From a virus, in IMG/VR virus record IMGVR_UViG_3300034198_002204, positions 1 through 20,408 of that record: a stretch of 20,408 nt of DNA; one strand, written 5' to 3'. The position numbers were made by a program, and so were the translations under genes. Of the stretch, positions 6,230-11,232 are shown piece after piece. The notes beneath the pieces are model-generated. The model had not been told where the DNA came from. It saw only the letters and a list, made by a program, of their open reading frames with translations, and did not search any database. Numbering within the stretch: position 1 is the stretch's first letter; each line of letters begins with the position of its first letter.

Positions 6230-7170
6230 CGCACATCTCGGCTGAGTTGCAGGATGCTGTCTGCCAGCAGGCGCGATGTCGGCGTCAGACCCTCGGCCTT
6301 GTACGCAGGCAGCAGAGTGTCCAGCGCGTCCGCGATCTGCGCGTCGGTCAGTCCGTGAGACTTCAATTCGACAACTTCGAGGTTGCTTAGAACTCCATAA
6401 GAGTTTTTATTATTAATATCTTCTTTAACCTTAGACTCCTTAATACTATCCTTAAGGACTTGTTCTTCTGCGTTCTGTGCAACCTCTGGGAGTTGCCTAT
6501 CAGGTTGCCTATGAGAGTCTTTTTGGACTGTCTCTGCGACTGTGCCAATGGCAACCTCTGCAGGTTGCTTATGAGTGCGCTTGGCTTTGGCCTTTGCGAT
6601 CTCCTCCTTCATCTTCTTGACGGTGCTTGTCTCGCCTTGTTTTGGCATGGTTCTCTCCTTCGGTTGGTTGGTTGATCTGAGTGCGCCAGCGACCATCTTT
6701 GCGATGCGCTGCTGGCTTTGTTTGTCAATCTCTTCTTGCATCTGCTGCTCCTTGATTGCTGGTGGTCTGGTGTCTTCAATTGTGTTGGTGACTGCCATCG
6801 CAGTCTCTGCGTCAATCGTTTGGTCGAAGATGACGCGCACTGTGTTTGAGCGCTCGCCTCTCCAGCCCTTTTTGATGACCTCGATGTAACCGGTGTCAGT
6901 AAGCAGCTTCATCTGCTTGGTGACGGCCTGGCGGCTGATCTTCAGGTCTTGAGCGACCTTGGCCTGGCTGACCCAGGTTATGCCGGCGCGGTTGCAGTAG
7001 CTGCACAGCACGATCAGACAGCGCAGCGTGCCACCGTGCAGCCTGTCGTCAGTGCCAGCCCTGATTGGGATGACCGCGAGCTTGCGTTGATCTGGTGGCG
7101 CGTCTTTTTGCTTGACCCTTGGCTTCTTGGGCAGCTCAAATGGCACGACATTAACTGGCACTGCGCTCAT
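6226..7170 (-). CDS. Lambda-O-like replication initiator candidate
   Basis: This 314-residue protein has an N-terminal winged helix-turn-helix (about 44-115). It includes LRCLIVLCSYCNRAGITWVS, the recognition-helix region LKISRQAVTKQMKLLTDTGY, and a wing containing WRGERSNTVRV. A hydrophilic, low-complexity linker follows (about 120-260). The C-terminal helical part (265-314) contains LTDAQIADALDTLLPAYKAEG. This two-domain plan matches phage replication proteins that bind origin repeats with the N-terminus and load helicase through the C-terminus. The DNA of the linker holds iteron-like repeats and an AT-rich island. A general transcription regulator is the main alternative. The stop overlaps the next frame as ATGA. 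Confidence 0.7.
   Translation of the reverse strand: MSAVPVNVVPFELPKKPRVKQKDAPPDQRKLAVIPIRAGTDDRLHGGTLRCLIVLCSYCNRAGITWVSQAKVAQDLKISRQAVTKQMKLLTDTGYIEVIKKGWRGERSNTVRVIFDQTIDAETAMAVTNTIEDTRPPAIKEQQMQEEIDKQSQQRIAKMVAGALRSTNQPKERTMPKQGETSTVKKMKEEIAKAKAKRTHKQPAEVAIGTVAETVQKDSHRQPDRQLPEVAQNAEEQVLKDSIKESKVKEDINNKNSYGVLSNLEVVELKSHGLTDAQIADALDTLLPAYKAEGLTPTSRLLADSILQLSRDVR
6380..6390 (+). repeat. Iteron-like element AGGTTGCTTAG
   Basis: This is one copy of the AGGTTGC(C/T)TA family found four times in the replication gene. It borders the AT-rich island on the side nearest the gene's 3' end. Confidence 0.45.
6391..6460. other. AT-rich island in the replication gene
   Basis: By my count 51 of 70 bases are A or T, in a genome whose genes are otherwise GC-rich. 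It encodes a hydrophilic linker (part of SKVKEDINNKNSYGVLSN) with little structural constraint. Flanking repeats on both sides make it a candidate DNA-unwinding element. Confidence 0.5.
6479..6575. repeat. Cluster of direct and inverted GTTGC iterons
   Basis: Direct copies are GTTGCCTAT at 6492-6500, AGGTTGCCTATGAG at 6502-6515 and AGGTTGCTTATGAG at 6562-6575. Inverted GCAACCTCTG copies lie at 6479-6488 and 6551-6560. The last pair forms a perfect dyad GCAACCT-N4-AGGTTGC at 6551-6568. The first two direct copies are 12 bases apart. The repeats also create a repeated peptide motif (QPAEVA / QLPEVA), so constraint on DNA and on protein could both apply. Confidence 0.55.
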
Positions 7171-7384
7171 ACTTCTTGACCGCGTGCATGTACTGCCTCA
7201 CCAGCTTCTCTGCGCCAGGCTTGTACTTCTTGTCCATGTTGGCCAGGTGTCGCTCGATCAGCGCTTTGTCCTTGAGCACTTCCCATGTGGTCAGCAGCTC
7301 CCTGGCCTCGGCTGCAAGCAGCGTGTGCAGAGATGGCGATGGCCTGTTGCTTGGTGGCTTGTAAGCCTTCTTGGTAAGCTTCAT
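7151..7384 (-). CDS. Small basic hypothetical protein
   Basis: This 77-residue basic protein begins MKLTKKAYKPPSNRPSPSLH and continues with helices containing EARELLTTWEVLKDKAL and YKPGAEKLVRQYMHAVKKY. No family was recognised. Its end overlaps the start of the replication gene by 20 bases, suggesting coupled translation. A competing frame starting at 7391 gives a Gln/Ala/Gly-rich product that looks like a shadow. The ATG at 7384 overlaps the stop of a tiny upstream frame as ATGA. Confidence 0.65.
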   Translation of the reverse strand: MKLTKKAYKPPSNRPSPSLHTLLAAEARELLTTWEVLKDKALIERHLANMDKKYKPGAEKLVRQYMHAVKKYERSAS

Positions 7385-7437
7385 TCATCAAGCCACACCA
7401 TGTCGAAGGCCAGGCCGATTAGTGCGAGTGTCAGCAT
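7381..7437 (-). CDS. Possible 18-residue hydrophobic peptide
   Basis: The frame reads MLTLALIGLAFDMVWLDE. Its ATG overlaps the stop of the 160-residue gene (ATGCTGA), and its stop overlaps the next start as ATGA, so it bridges the gap between two genes exactly. It could be a membrane peptide, or only a coupling device that keeps ribosomes moving. The short length leaves real doubt. Confidence 0.25.
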   Translation of the reverse strand: MLTLALIGLAFDMVWLDE

Positions 7438-7913
7438 GTTGTTGACTCCTGCTTGATGATCCTGGCACGCTTGTGCCTGATCTCTTGCTCCACCAGGTTG
7501 AGCGCACGCTCAAGCTCGCCAACAGTGCAGGCGTCCAGCTGGGCATCGTGGATGTCCATGGCCAGGTTGACGGCCTGCATCTCTGGCCCGTTGAACAAAA
7601 AGCGGTTGTCTTTGGCCAGCCCACGCCTTGCCATGGTCAGGATGGCGTCTTGCGCAGCCCTGATCTCTGCGTGCCAGTCCTTGCCCTTGCCGATCAGCGC
7701 CAGCGCCTCTGTTACATTCATGGCCGCGATCACAATGTCGATGTCATCGCGTGTGCCACGGCCTTGCGTGATGTTGGTCAGCGCATCGTGGTTCTTGATC
7801 TTGAGCGTGATGCCGGCGTGGTCAACCTTGCTGACTGGCAGCAGGCCAGACTTGACCCATGCCATGGTGTCCAGGCGCACGCCTTTGGGTTTGTAGCTGC
7901 TGCGCTTTCTCAT
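7431..7913 (-). CDS. Conserved phage hypothetical protein
   Basis: This 160-residue helical protein begins MRKRSSYKPKGVRLDTMAWV. It has segments TLKIKNHDALTNITQG and MNVTEALALIGKGKDW, and an acidic/hydrophobic C-terminal half (AMDIHDAQLDACTVGELERAL). I recognise this layout as a hypothetical protein frequent in phages of Burkholderiales-type hosts, without a known function. There is no catalytic or metal-binding motif. The start overlaps the upstream stop as ATGA. Confidence 0.75.
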   Translation of the reverse strand: MRKRSSYKPKGVRLDTMAWVKSGLLPVSKVDHAGITLKIKNHDALTNITQGRGTRDDIDIVIAAMNVTEALALIGKGKDWHAEIRAAQDAILTMARRGLAKDNRFLFNGPEMQAVNLAMDIHDAQLDACTVGELERALNLVEQEIRHKRARIIKQESTTC

Positions 7914-8122
7914 GCTCGCCCCCTTCCTTCTTCAAGCACACTCCAAGGTATTTGTGGCAGCATCTCGTCAGCCTGACACATGGCATCAGCCCATAAAAGC
8001 AAAAATAACCACATGTTTAAATCTGCGTTTGTGCCGAGAGCATGGCACTCTTGTGCGCTGAGTAGGTGCGTGATTTGATACTCGCGCAAGCGGTAGTAGG
8101 TGCGTAGGTCTTTAAGTTTCAT
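7910..8122 (-). CDS. Small hypothetical protein
   Basis: This 70-residue protein begins MKLKDLRTYYRLREYQITHL. It has a hydrophobic middle (NADLNMWLFLLLWADAMCQA), which looks more like a buried helix than a clear membrane span. No family was recognised. It overlaps both neighbours by four bases (ATGA at each end), a strong sign of a genuine coupled gene. Confidence 0.65.
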   Translation of the reverse strand: MKLKDLRTYYRLREYQITHLLSAQECHALGTNADLNMWLFLLLWADAMCQADEMLPQIPWSVLEEGRGRA

Positions 8123-8349
8123 ACGCGCCCCGTCAACAGTTTGCGATCTTGCTCAAGCACCAGCTTGCGTGTCTGATCAAGCAGCTCGCGCAGGTCTTCA
8201 GTGCGCTCCATCTCAATCTGCAGCGCCTGGCGCAGCTTGGTGATCTGCGTCTGCATCTCACGCCACTCACCGTTGGCGTTCTCTGAATGCACCACAGTGC
8301 CATCAGCGTCGCGGTACAGCGCGACATAGTCTTTTGTTTGTCCAGTCAT
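8119..8349 (-). CDS. Small coiled-coil hypothetical protein
   Basis: This 76-residue protein starts with a short strand-rich part (KDYVALYRDADGTVVHSEN). It continues as one amphipathic helix from about residue 28 to 70, with regular Leu spacing (ITKLRQALQIEMERTEDLRE), likely a coiled coil. It has ATGA overlaps with both neighbours. Function unknown. Confidence 0.65.
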   Translation of the reverse strand: MTGQTKDYVALYRDADGTVVHSENANGEWREMQTQITKLRQALQIEMERTEDLRELLDQTRKLVLEQDRKLLTGRV

Positions 8350-8504
8350 TCAACTTCTTCCCAGGTAAAGCCGCGGTATCCGCATTCGCTGCACCGCATT
8401 TGGTATTTGTGCCAGCTCAAGCCGTCACTCTCTTTGTTGGCCACGACCATTGGCTGCAGGTCTGCTCTGCAGTATGGGCATGGCGTTGGTTCATCTTCAG
8501 TCAT
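8346..8504 (-). CDS. Lar-like zinc-ribbon protein
   Basis: This 52-residue protein has CPYC at 9-12 and CSEC at 38-41, a compact zinc ribbon. The arrangement, CPYCRADLQPMV followed by a ...RCSECGYRG ending, resembles the phage restriction-alleviation (Lar) type zinc ribbons, but also other small ribbons, so an anti-restriction role is only a suggestion. I chose the ATG at 8504 (MTEDEP), which overlaps the upstream membrane-peptide stop. A TTG farther upstream would add an unlikely Cys/Trp-rich stretch. Confidence 0.65.
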   Translation of the reverse strand: MTEDEPTPCPYCRADLQPMVVANKESDGLSWHKYQMRCSECGYRGFTWEEVE

Positions 8505-8601
8505 TGCTCGCACTCCACATGGCCAGCAGCGCAATGAGCACCACGGCGACCACCGCGCAGCCGACGGCCATCAAGATCACCAGCATCATGATGTTGCTCA
8601 T
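8497..8601 (-). CDS. 34-residue single-span membrane protein
   Basis: The frame encodes MSNIMMLVILMAVGCAVVAV followed by VLIALLAMWSASND. Residues 4-27 are one continuous hydrophobic helix, so this should be an inner-membrane peptide. The start overlaps the RuvC-like gene stop as ATGA, and the end overlaps the zinc-ribbon start by 8 bases. Without it a gap of about 94 bases would break an otherwise gapless operon, which supports coding. Function unknown. Confidence 0.6.
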   Translation of the reverse strand: MSNIMMLVILMAVGCAVVAVVLIALLAMWSASND

Positions 8602-9059
8602 TGCTGTGTCTCCAATGCCCAGTGCAAAATGGCCAGCGCGTCGGCCTCGTTGTCATCGGTCACTGGGTGACCCTTGAGTTGCATGGCCTCGATCATCTGC
8701 GCCTTGCCTGCGTTGCCCTTGCCGGTCGCATGCAGCTTGATCGTGCCAACCGGCACGCCCTGGTACGGGATGCGGTGGTGCTCGCACCAAGCTGTCAGCG
8801 TGGCCATCAGCCCACCGTACACATGAGCTGCGTCAACACCCTGGTGGCGTCGGACCTCTTCAAAGTAGACCGCGTGTATCTCACCGACCTGGCCTTTGAT
8901 CTGCGACAGCCACTGCTTGAAGCGCAAGAAACGCATGCCACCGCCCTCAAAGCGGCCAGGCTTGAGCGACACCCAGCCGTGAGTGATTGTGCCGTCCAGC
9001 GGCCTGCAGGCCCAGCCTGTGGTGGTTCCCAGGTCTAGCGTCAAGATGTTGGTGGTCAT
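8598..9059 (-). CDS. RuvC-like Holliday-junction resolvase
   Basis: This 153-residue protein has the RuvC-family RNase H fold. LTLDLGTTTGWA carries the first metal-binding Asp (D9). VYFEEVRRHQG supplies E67 or E68. GTIKLHATGKGNAGKAQMIE is the conserved central region. DDNEADALAILHW supplies the C-terminal acidic pair (D136 and D140). Phage RuvC-like enzymes cut branched DNA from recombination before packaging. The gene lies in the early leftward block, opposite the recombination block. The start overlaps the upstream stop as ATGA. Confidence 0.85.
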   Translation of the reverse strand: MTTNILTLDLGTTTGWACRPLDGTITHGWVSLKPGRFEGGGMRFLRFKQWLSQIKGQVGEIHAVYFEEVRRHQGVDAAHVYGGLMATLTAWCEHHRIPYQGVPVGTIKLHATGKGNAGKAQMIEAMQLKGHPVTDDNEADALAILHWALETQQ

Positions 9060-9229
9060 AGCAACCCCCTCTCACGCAGCTTGGTGACATACAGCTCAAG
9101 AGCTGGCGATGGCGGCTCGACCATGGACAAGTCTTCAGTGATGGCCAGAGCTTCGTCAACCACCTGCTGTGGCATGTCCATGCCTTCTCTGCGCATGTCG
9201 AGCAGCTTGTTTGCATCCTGGTGGGTCAT
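9056..9229 (-). CDS. Small acidic hypothetical protein
   Basis: This 57-residue protein begins MTHQDANKLLDMRREGMDMP, continues QQVVDEALAITEDLSMVEPP, and ends with a short helix (LELYVTKLRERGLL). It is helical and acidic with no recognised domain. It has ATGA overlaps with the regulator gene upstream and the resolvase gene downstream, which strongly supports it as a real coupled gene. Confidence 0.65.
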   Translation of the reverse strand: MTHQDANKLLDMRREGMDMPQQVVDEALAITEDLSMVEPPSPALELYVTKLRERGLL

Positions 9230-9417
9230 TGCTTTACCCCCGCCAAGAAGCGTTGCAGGCGTGGCTGCAGCTGGCCATACTTGTTGGCCAAGTGCTCGCG
9301 CACCAGCTCATCAATGATGCTGGCGCGTGACCGGCGTTGGTCTTCAGCCGCTGCGTCAAGCAGGGCGCGTGTCTCAGGCCGTAGCCTGATCAAAAATGGT
9401 GTCGTCTTTGTGGTCAT
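9226..9417 (-). CDS. Ribbon-helix-helix (Arc-type) regulator
   Basis: This 63-residue protein starts MTTKTTPFLIRLRPETRALL. The short strand TPFLIRL, then helices around 14-27 and 32-45 (SRASIIDELVREHLANKY), match the Arc/MetJ ribbon-helix-helix fold. These proteins bind DNA as dimers through the beta strand and commonly repress their own promoter. It is the first gene of the leftward block and borders the divergent control region. I rejected a longer start because it needs GTG and adds an improbable Cys-rich stretch. No ribosome-binding site precedes the ATG, so initiation may be leaderless. Confidence 0.75.
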   Translation of the reverse strand: MTTKTTPFLIRLRPETRALLDAAAEDQRRSRASIIDELVREHLANKYGQLQPRLQRFLAGVKQ

Positions 9418-9420
9418 GTG

Positions 9421-9448
9421 TGTATAGCTGTTGGAAATACGCAGGCAA
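9421..9448 (-). promoter_or_regulatory. Candidate leftward promoter
   Basis: The leftward strand has TTGCCT (9443-9448), 16 bases, TATACA (9421-9426). The regulator ATG lies only 3 bases past TATACA, so transcription would begin at or just inside the ATG. Either translation is leaderless or another -10 is used. Confidence 0.4.
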
Positions 9449-9502
9449 ATGTACTTGCAAGCCGGCAAAACCCAAAGCCTGTGGCAATACCCGACAAAAG
9501 CG

Positions 9503-9525
9503 CAGGGTTTATGTCTTGCACCCTG
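9503..9525. promoter_or_regulatory. Candidate operator: CAGGGT-N11-ACCCTG
   Basis: A perfect 6-bp inverted repeat overlaps the -35 element of the rightward promoter. ACCC/GGGT cores recur in the same region (9470-9473, 9489-9492). A regulator bound here would block rightward transcription. The regulator at 9226-9417 is the natural candidate, unproven. Confidence 0.4.
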
Positions 9526-9545
9526 TTTTGATTTGTATATACAAT
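9516..9545 (+). promoter_or_regulatory. Candidate rightward promoter
   Basis: TTGCAC (9516-9521), 16 bases, TATACA (9538-9543) is a good sigma-70-type match; TACAAT at 9540-9545 is an alternative -10 with an 18-base spacer. A 12-bp perfect palindrome TTGTATATACAA (9533-9544) covers the -10. It should drive the recombination genes. Confidence 0.5.
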
Positions 9546-9551
9546 GCACCC

Positions 9552-9593
9552 ATGTTCAACGCGCAGATGAAGCGCAAGGAGTTGCAAACATGA
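9552..9593 (+). CDS. Possible 13-residue leader peptide
   Basis: ATG at 9552 encodes MFNAQMKRKELQT and its stop overlaps the next ATG as ATGA. The start lies 6-8 bases past the predicted -10, so it would be at or near the transcription start and probably leaderless. Ribosomes ending here could re-initiate on the next gene, but that gene has its own AGGAG site. Confidence 0.2.
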   Translation: MFNAQMKRKELQT

Positions 9594-9796
9594 CTACCAA
9601 ACTGATTAAGGCAAAGACCAACAAGCGTGGCATCAAATACGCATTGGGCACAGACGGCTCAACATTCAGCGTGTGGAAGCTCTGCGAAAACTACGCACCA
9701 CACCGCAAGGGTGGCATGTCACAGACATGGCGCTATGTCGAAAAGGGCATGACCCAAGACGCAGCCACCATTTTGTTCAACCGTCGCGGAGCTTGA
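9590..9796 (+). CDS. Small conserved phage protein
   Basis: This 68-residue basic protein begins MTTKLIKAKTNKRGIKYALG, followed by TDGSTFSVWKLCENYAPHRK and TWRYVEKGMTQDAATILFNRR. It looks like a compact alpha/beta domain rather than a helix-turn-helix. I recognise the motif style from small phage proteins but know no function. AGGAG precedes the ATG by 8 bases. As the first gene before the serine recombinase it could assist or direct that enzyme; this is position-based only. Confidence 0.7.
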   Translation: MTTKLIKAKTNKRGIKYALGTDGSTFSVWKLCENYAPHRKGGMSQTWRYVEKGMTQDAATILFNRRGA

Positions 9797-9798
9797 TC

Positions 9799-10449
9799 AT
9801 GACCAAATTCGTCGCCTATTACCGCGTTTCAACTGACCGCCAGGGTCAGTCTGGCCTCGGCCTTGACGCACAGCGCGCAGCTGTGGCCAAGCACATCGGC
9901 ACAGCAGAGCTGGTGGCAGAGTTCACCGAAGTCGAGTCTGGCCGCAAGAATGACCGCGAGCAGCTGGCTGCAGCTCTGGCCACCGCCAAGCGCACCAAGT
10001 CAATGTTGGTCATCGCCAAGCTCGACCGACTGGCGCGCAATGTCCACTTCATCAGCGGCTTGCTTGAGTCCAATGTGCCGTTTGTCTGCGCTGACATGCC
10101 CGAAGCCGACCGCACCTTCTTGCAGATGATGGCCGTGTTCGCTGAATGGGAAGCACGCAAGATCAGCGAGCGCACCAAGGCAGCGCTGGCCCAGGTCAAA
10201 GCACAAGGCCGCACGCTCGGCTGCCCAACACCAGAGATTGGCAGCGCAGCCGGCATCGCACGCATCCAAGCCAAGGCCGACGCCTATGCCCAGCGCGTTG
10301 GCCCAGTTGTGCGCGACATCATGAACCGCTGTGGCGCAAACACACTGCGCGACATCGCTGCTGAGCTGACCATGCGCGGCATCGAGACACCACGCGGCAA
10401 CACCGACTGGCGCGCCAGCCAGGTCAGCAACTTGCTCAAGCGCATCTGA
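9799..10449 (+). CDS. Serine recombinase (resolvase/invertase family)
   Basis: This 216-residue protein has the catalytic N-terminal domain of serine recombinases. YYRVSTDRQ carries R9 and the nucleophile S11, KLDRLARN carries R77 and R80, and EWEARKISERTKAALAQ leads into the long linker helix. The C-terminal helix-turn-helix region (about 165-216) includes TLRDIAAELTMRGIETPRG. Its length fits the small resolvase/invertase group rather than large phage integrases. Roles could be multimer resolution, inversion, or integration with a helper. No cognate crossover site was recognised. The start is ATG at 9799 with GGAG 7 bases upstream. Confidence 0.9.
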   Translation: MTKFVAYYRVSTDRQGQSGLGLDAQRAAVAKHIGTAELVAEFTEVESGRKNDREQLAAALATAKRTKSMLVIAKLDRLARNVHFISGLLESNVPFVCADMPEADRTFLQMMAVFAEWEARKISERTKAALAQVKAQGRTLGCPTPEIGSAAGIARIQAKADAYAQRVGPVVRDIMNRCGANTLRDIAAELTMRGIETPRGNTDWRASQVSNLLKRI

Positions 10450-10637
10450 TGGACGCGCTTGCAGTATTCGTCATCTTGGCCATCATTGGCCAGTATGCCC
10501 TGATCAAGTGGCTCATTCACAAACATGAGCACCACTTGCGACAGACCCAGCGCCAACACCGCGCCAGGTTCTTTGAGCAGGCAGCAAATCAACAGCAAAA
10601 AACTTTTCACGAAAACAAAGGGGTCCCAAATGACTGA
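10449..10637 (+). CDS. Small membrane protein with basic tail
   Basis: This 62-residue protein has one hydrophobic helix near the N-terminus (about 3-22: ALAVFVILAIIGQYALIKWL). A His/Gln/Arg-rich tail follows (HKHEHHLRQTQRQHRARFFE). It should sit in the inner membrane with the basic tail in the cytoplasm. The start overlaps the recombinase stop by one base (TGATG). First of three consecutive small membrane proteins. Function unknown. Confidence 0.65.
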   Translation: MDALAVFVILAIIGQYALIKWLIHKHEHHLRQTQRQHRARFFEQAANQQQKTFHENKGVPND

Positions 10638-10722
10638 AGAAACTACAAGAGACAAGATCGAAGCAGCCGCAGCCTTCGTGCTGTGCATCGTGATGATCGT
10701 GGCCATTGGTGGGGTGCTGTAA
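10630..10722 (+). CDS. 30-residue single-span membrane protein
   Basis: The frame encodes MTEETTRDKIEAAAAFVLCI followed by VMIVAIGGVL. A short acidic start leads to a hydrophobic helix reaching the C-terminus. GGGG lies 6 bases before the ATG, and the stop overlaps the next start (TAATG). It is too short for most gene finders, but ribosome site and coupling both support it. Confidence 0.6.
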   Translation: MTEETTRDKIEAAAAFVLCIVMIVAIGGVL

Positions 10723-10940
10723 TGCCAAACAAAATCCCACCCTACAACACCGGCAAGCTGCGCATTGGCAGCATGTATGAGCCGCCACGCTACAACAACA
10801 TGACTGAAGATGAAAGTCGGCTGCAAAACGCATTGCTCGGCATGCCAGACACCACCGACATCCAGCGCGAAAAGGCTGCGTGGGGCGTCATCTTGTTTGT
10901 GGCCATCATTCTTTTGCTGGTGGTTTATGCACCGCGTTGA
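10722..10940 (+). CDS. Small C-terminally anchored membrane protein
   Basis: This 72-residue protein begins MPNKIPPYNTGKLRIGSMYE, with an acidic/polar middle. The hydrophobic helix spans 52-70 (AAWGVILFVAIILLLVVYA) and ends in PR. It is tail-anchored, unlike the N-terminally anchored protein two genes upstream. The start overlaps the preceding stop as TAATG. Function unknown. Confidence 0.65.
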   Translation: MPNKIPPYNTGKLRIGSMYEPPRYNNMTEDESRLQNALLGMPDTTDIQREKAAWGVILFVAIILLLVVYAPR

Positions 10941-11232
10941 AGTTGGCCGCAAACTGCGCGACTCACAGCTCGACTTCTTTGAAGTCAGAGATGAAGAGTT
11001 CTTGGCACAGTGCCGAGCTGTTGCTGTTGCATGCGCGCAACAGAATGGCACGGTGTCAATCAATGATGTGCGCGAGCGCGTCAGCATTCCCATCGGCATG
11101 AGTCCATCGGTTCTTGGCGCTGTCTTCAAAGGCAAACGCTTTCAGGCCGTTGGGTTTACCGAGGCAACCCACGCCGCAGCCCACGCCAGGGTCGTGCGTG
11201 TTTACAAACTGGCAGACAACAAGGAGCATTAA
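10927..11232 (+). CDS. Winged-helix-like DNA-binding protein
   Basis: This 101-residue protein begins MHRVEVGRKLRDSQLDFFEV. The region 40-95 (NGTVSINDVRERVSIPIGMS, then SVLGAVFKGKRFQAVGFTEA) resembles a short winged helix seen in phage proteins near recombination genes. I chose the ATG at 10927; an upstream ATG at 10810 reads the membrane protein's DNA in another frame and gives a Cys/Trp-rich stretch. It ends with AAGGAG overlapping the start region of the exonuclease gene, so the two are coupled. Confidence 0.6.
   Translation: MHRVEVGRKLRDSQLDFFEVRDEEFLAQCRAVAVACAQQNGTVSINDVRERVSIPIGMSPSVLGAVFKGKRFQAVGFTEATHAAAHARVVRVYKLADNKEH

Larger units (their letters stand above)
6185..6575. other. 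Candidate replication origin inside and beside the replication gene
   Basis: This segment combines three origin hallmarks. Repeated AGGTTGC(C/T)TA elements lie at 6380-6390, 6492-6500, 6502-6515 and 6562-6575, with inverted GCAACCTCTG copies at 6479-6488 and 6551-6560. An AT-rich island spans 6391-6460. Phased CGCCTTCC repeats lie at 6185-6224. In phage lambda the O-protein iterons and the AT-rich unwinding region lie inside gene O. The same arrangement appears here, within a gene whose product has an N-terminal winged helix. Origin function is inferred. Confidence 0.5.

Noticed and set aside
7167-7391. Alternative leftward frame starting MMNEAYQEGLQ
   Set aside because: It competes with a better-composed 77-residue frame that is coupled to both neighbours.
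7388-7624. Leftward 78-codon frame inside the 160-residue gene
   Set aside because: Ser/Trp/Arg-rich product in another frame with no ribosome site; the conserved frame is clearly the other one.
8505-8534. Upstream TTG start for the zinc-ribbon gene
   Set aside because: It adds a short Cys/Trp stretch and no ribosome site; the ATG at 8504 has the usual overlap.
9418-9549. Longer start for the ribbon-helix-helix protein (107 residues)
   Set aside because: It needs a GTG at 9549, adds a Cys-rich stretch unlike the family, and would run through the promoter and operator candidates.
10284-11135. Leftward 283-codon frame opposite the small membrane genes
   Set aside because: Composition is irregular and it crosses five rightward genes linked by overlaps; a shadow frame is far more likely.
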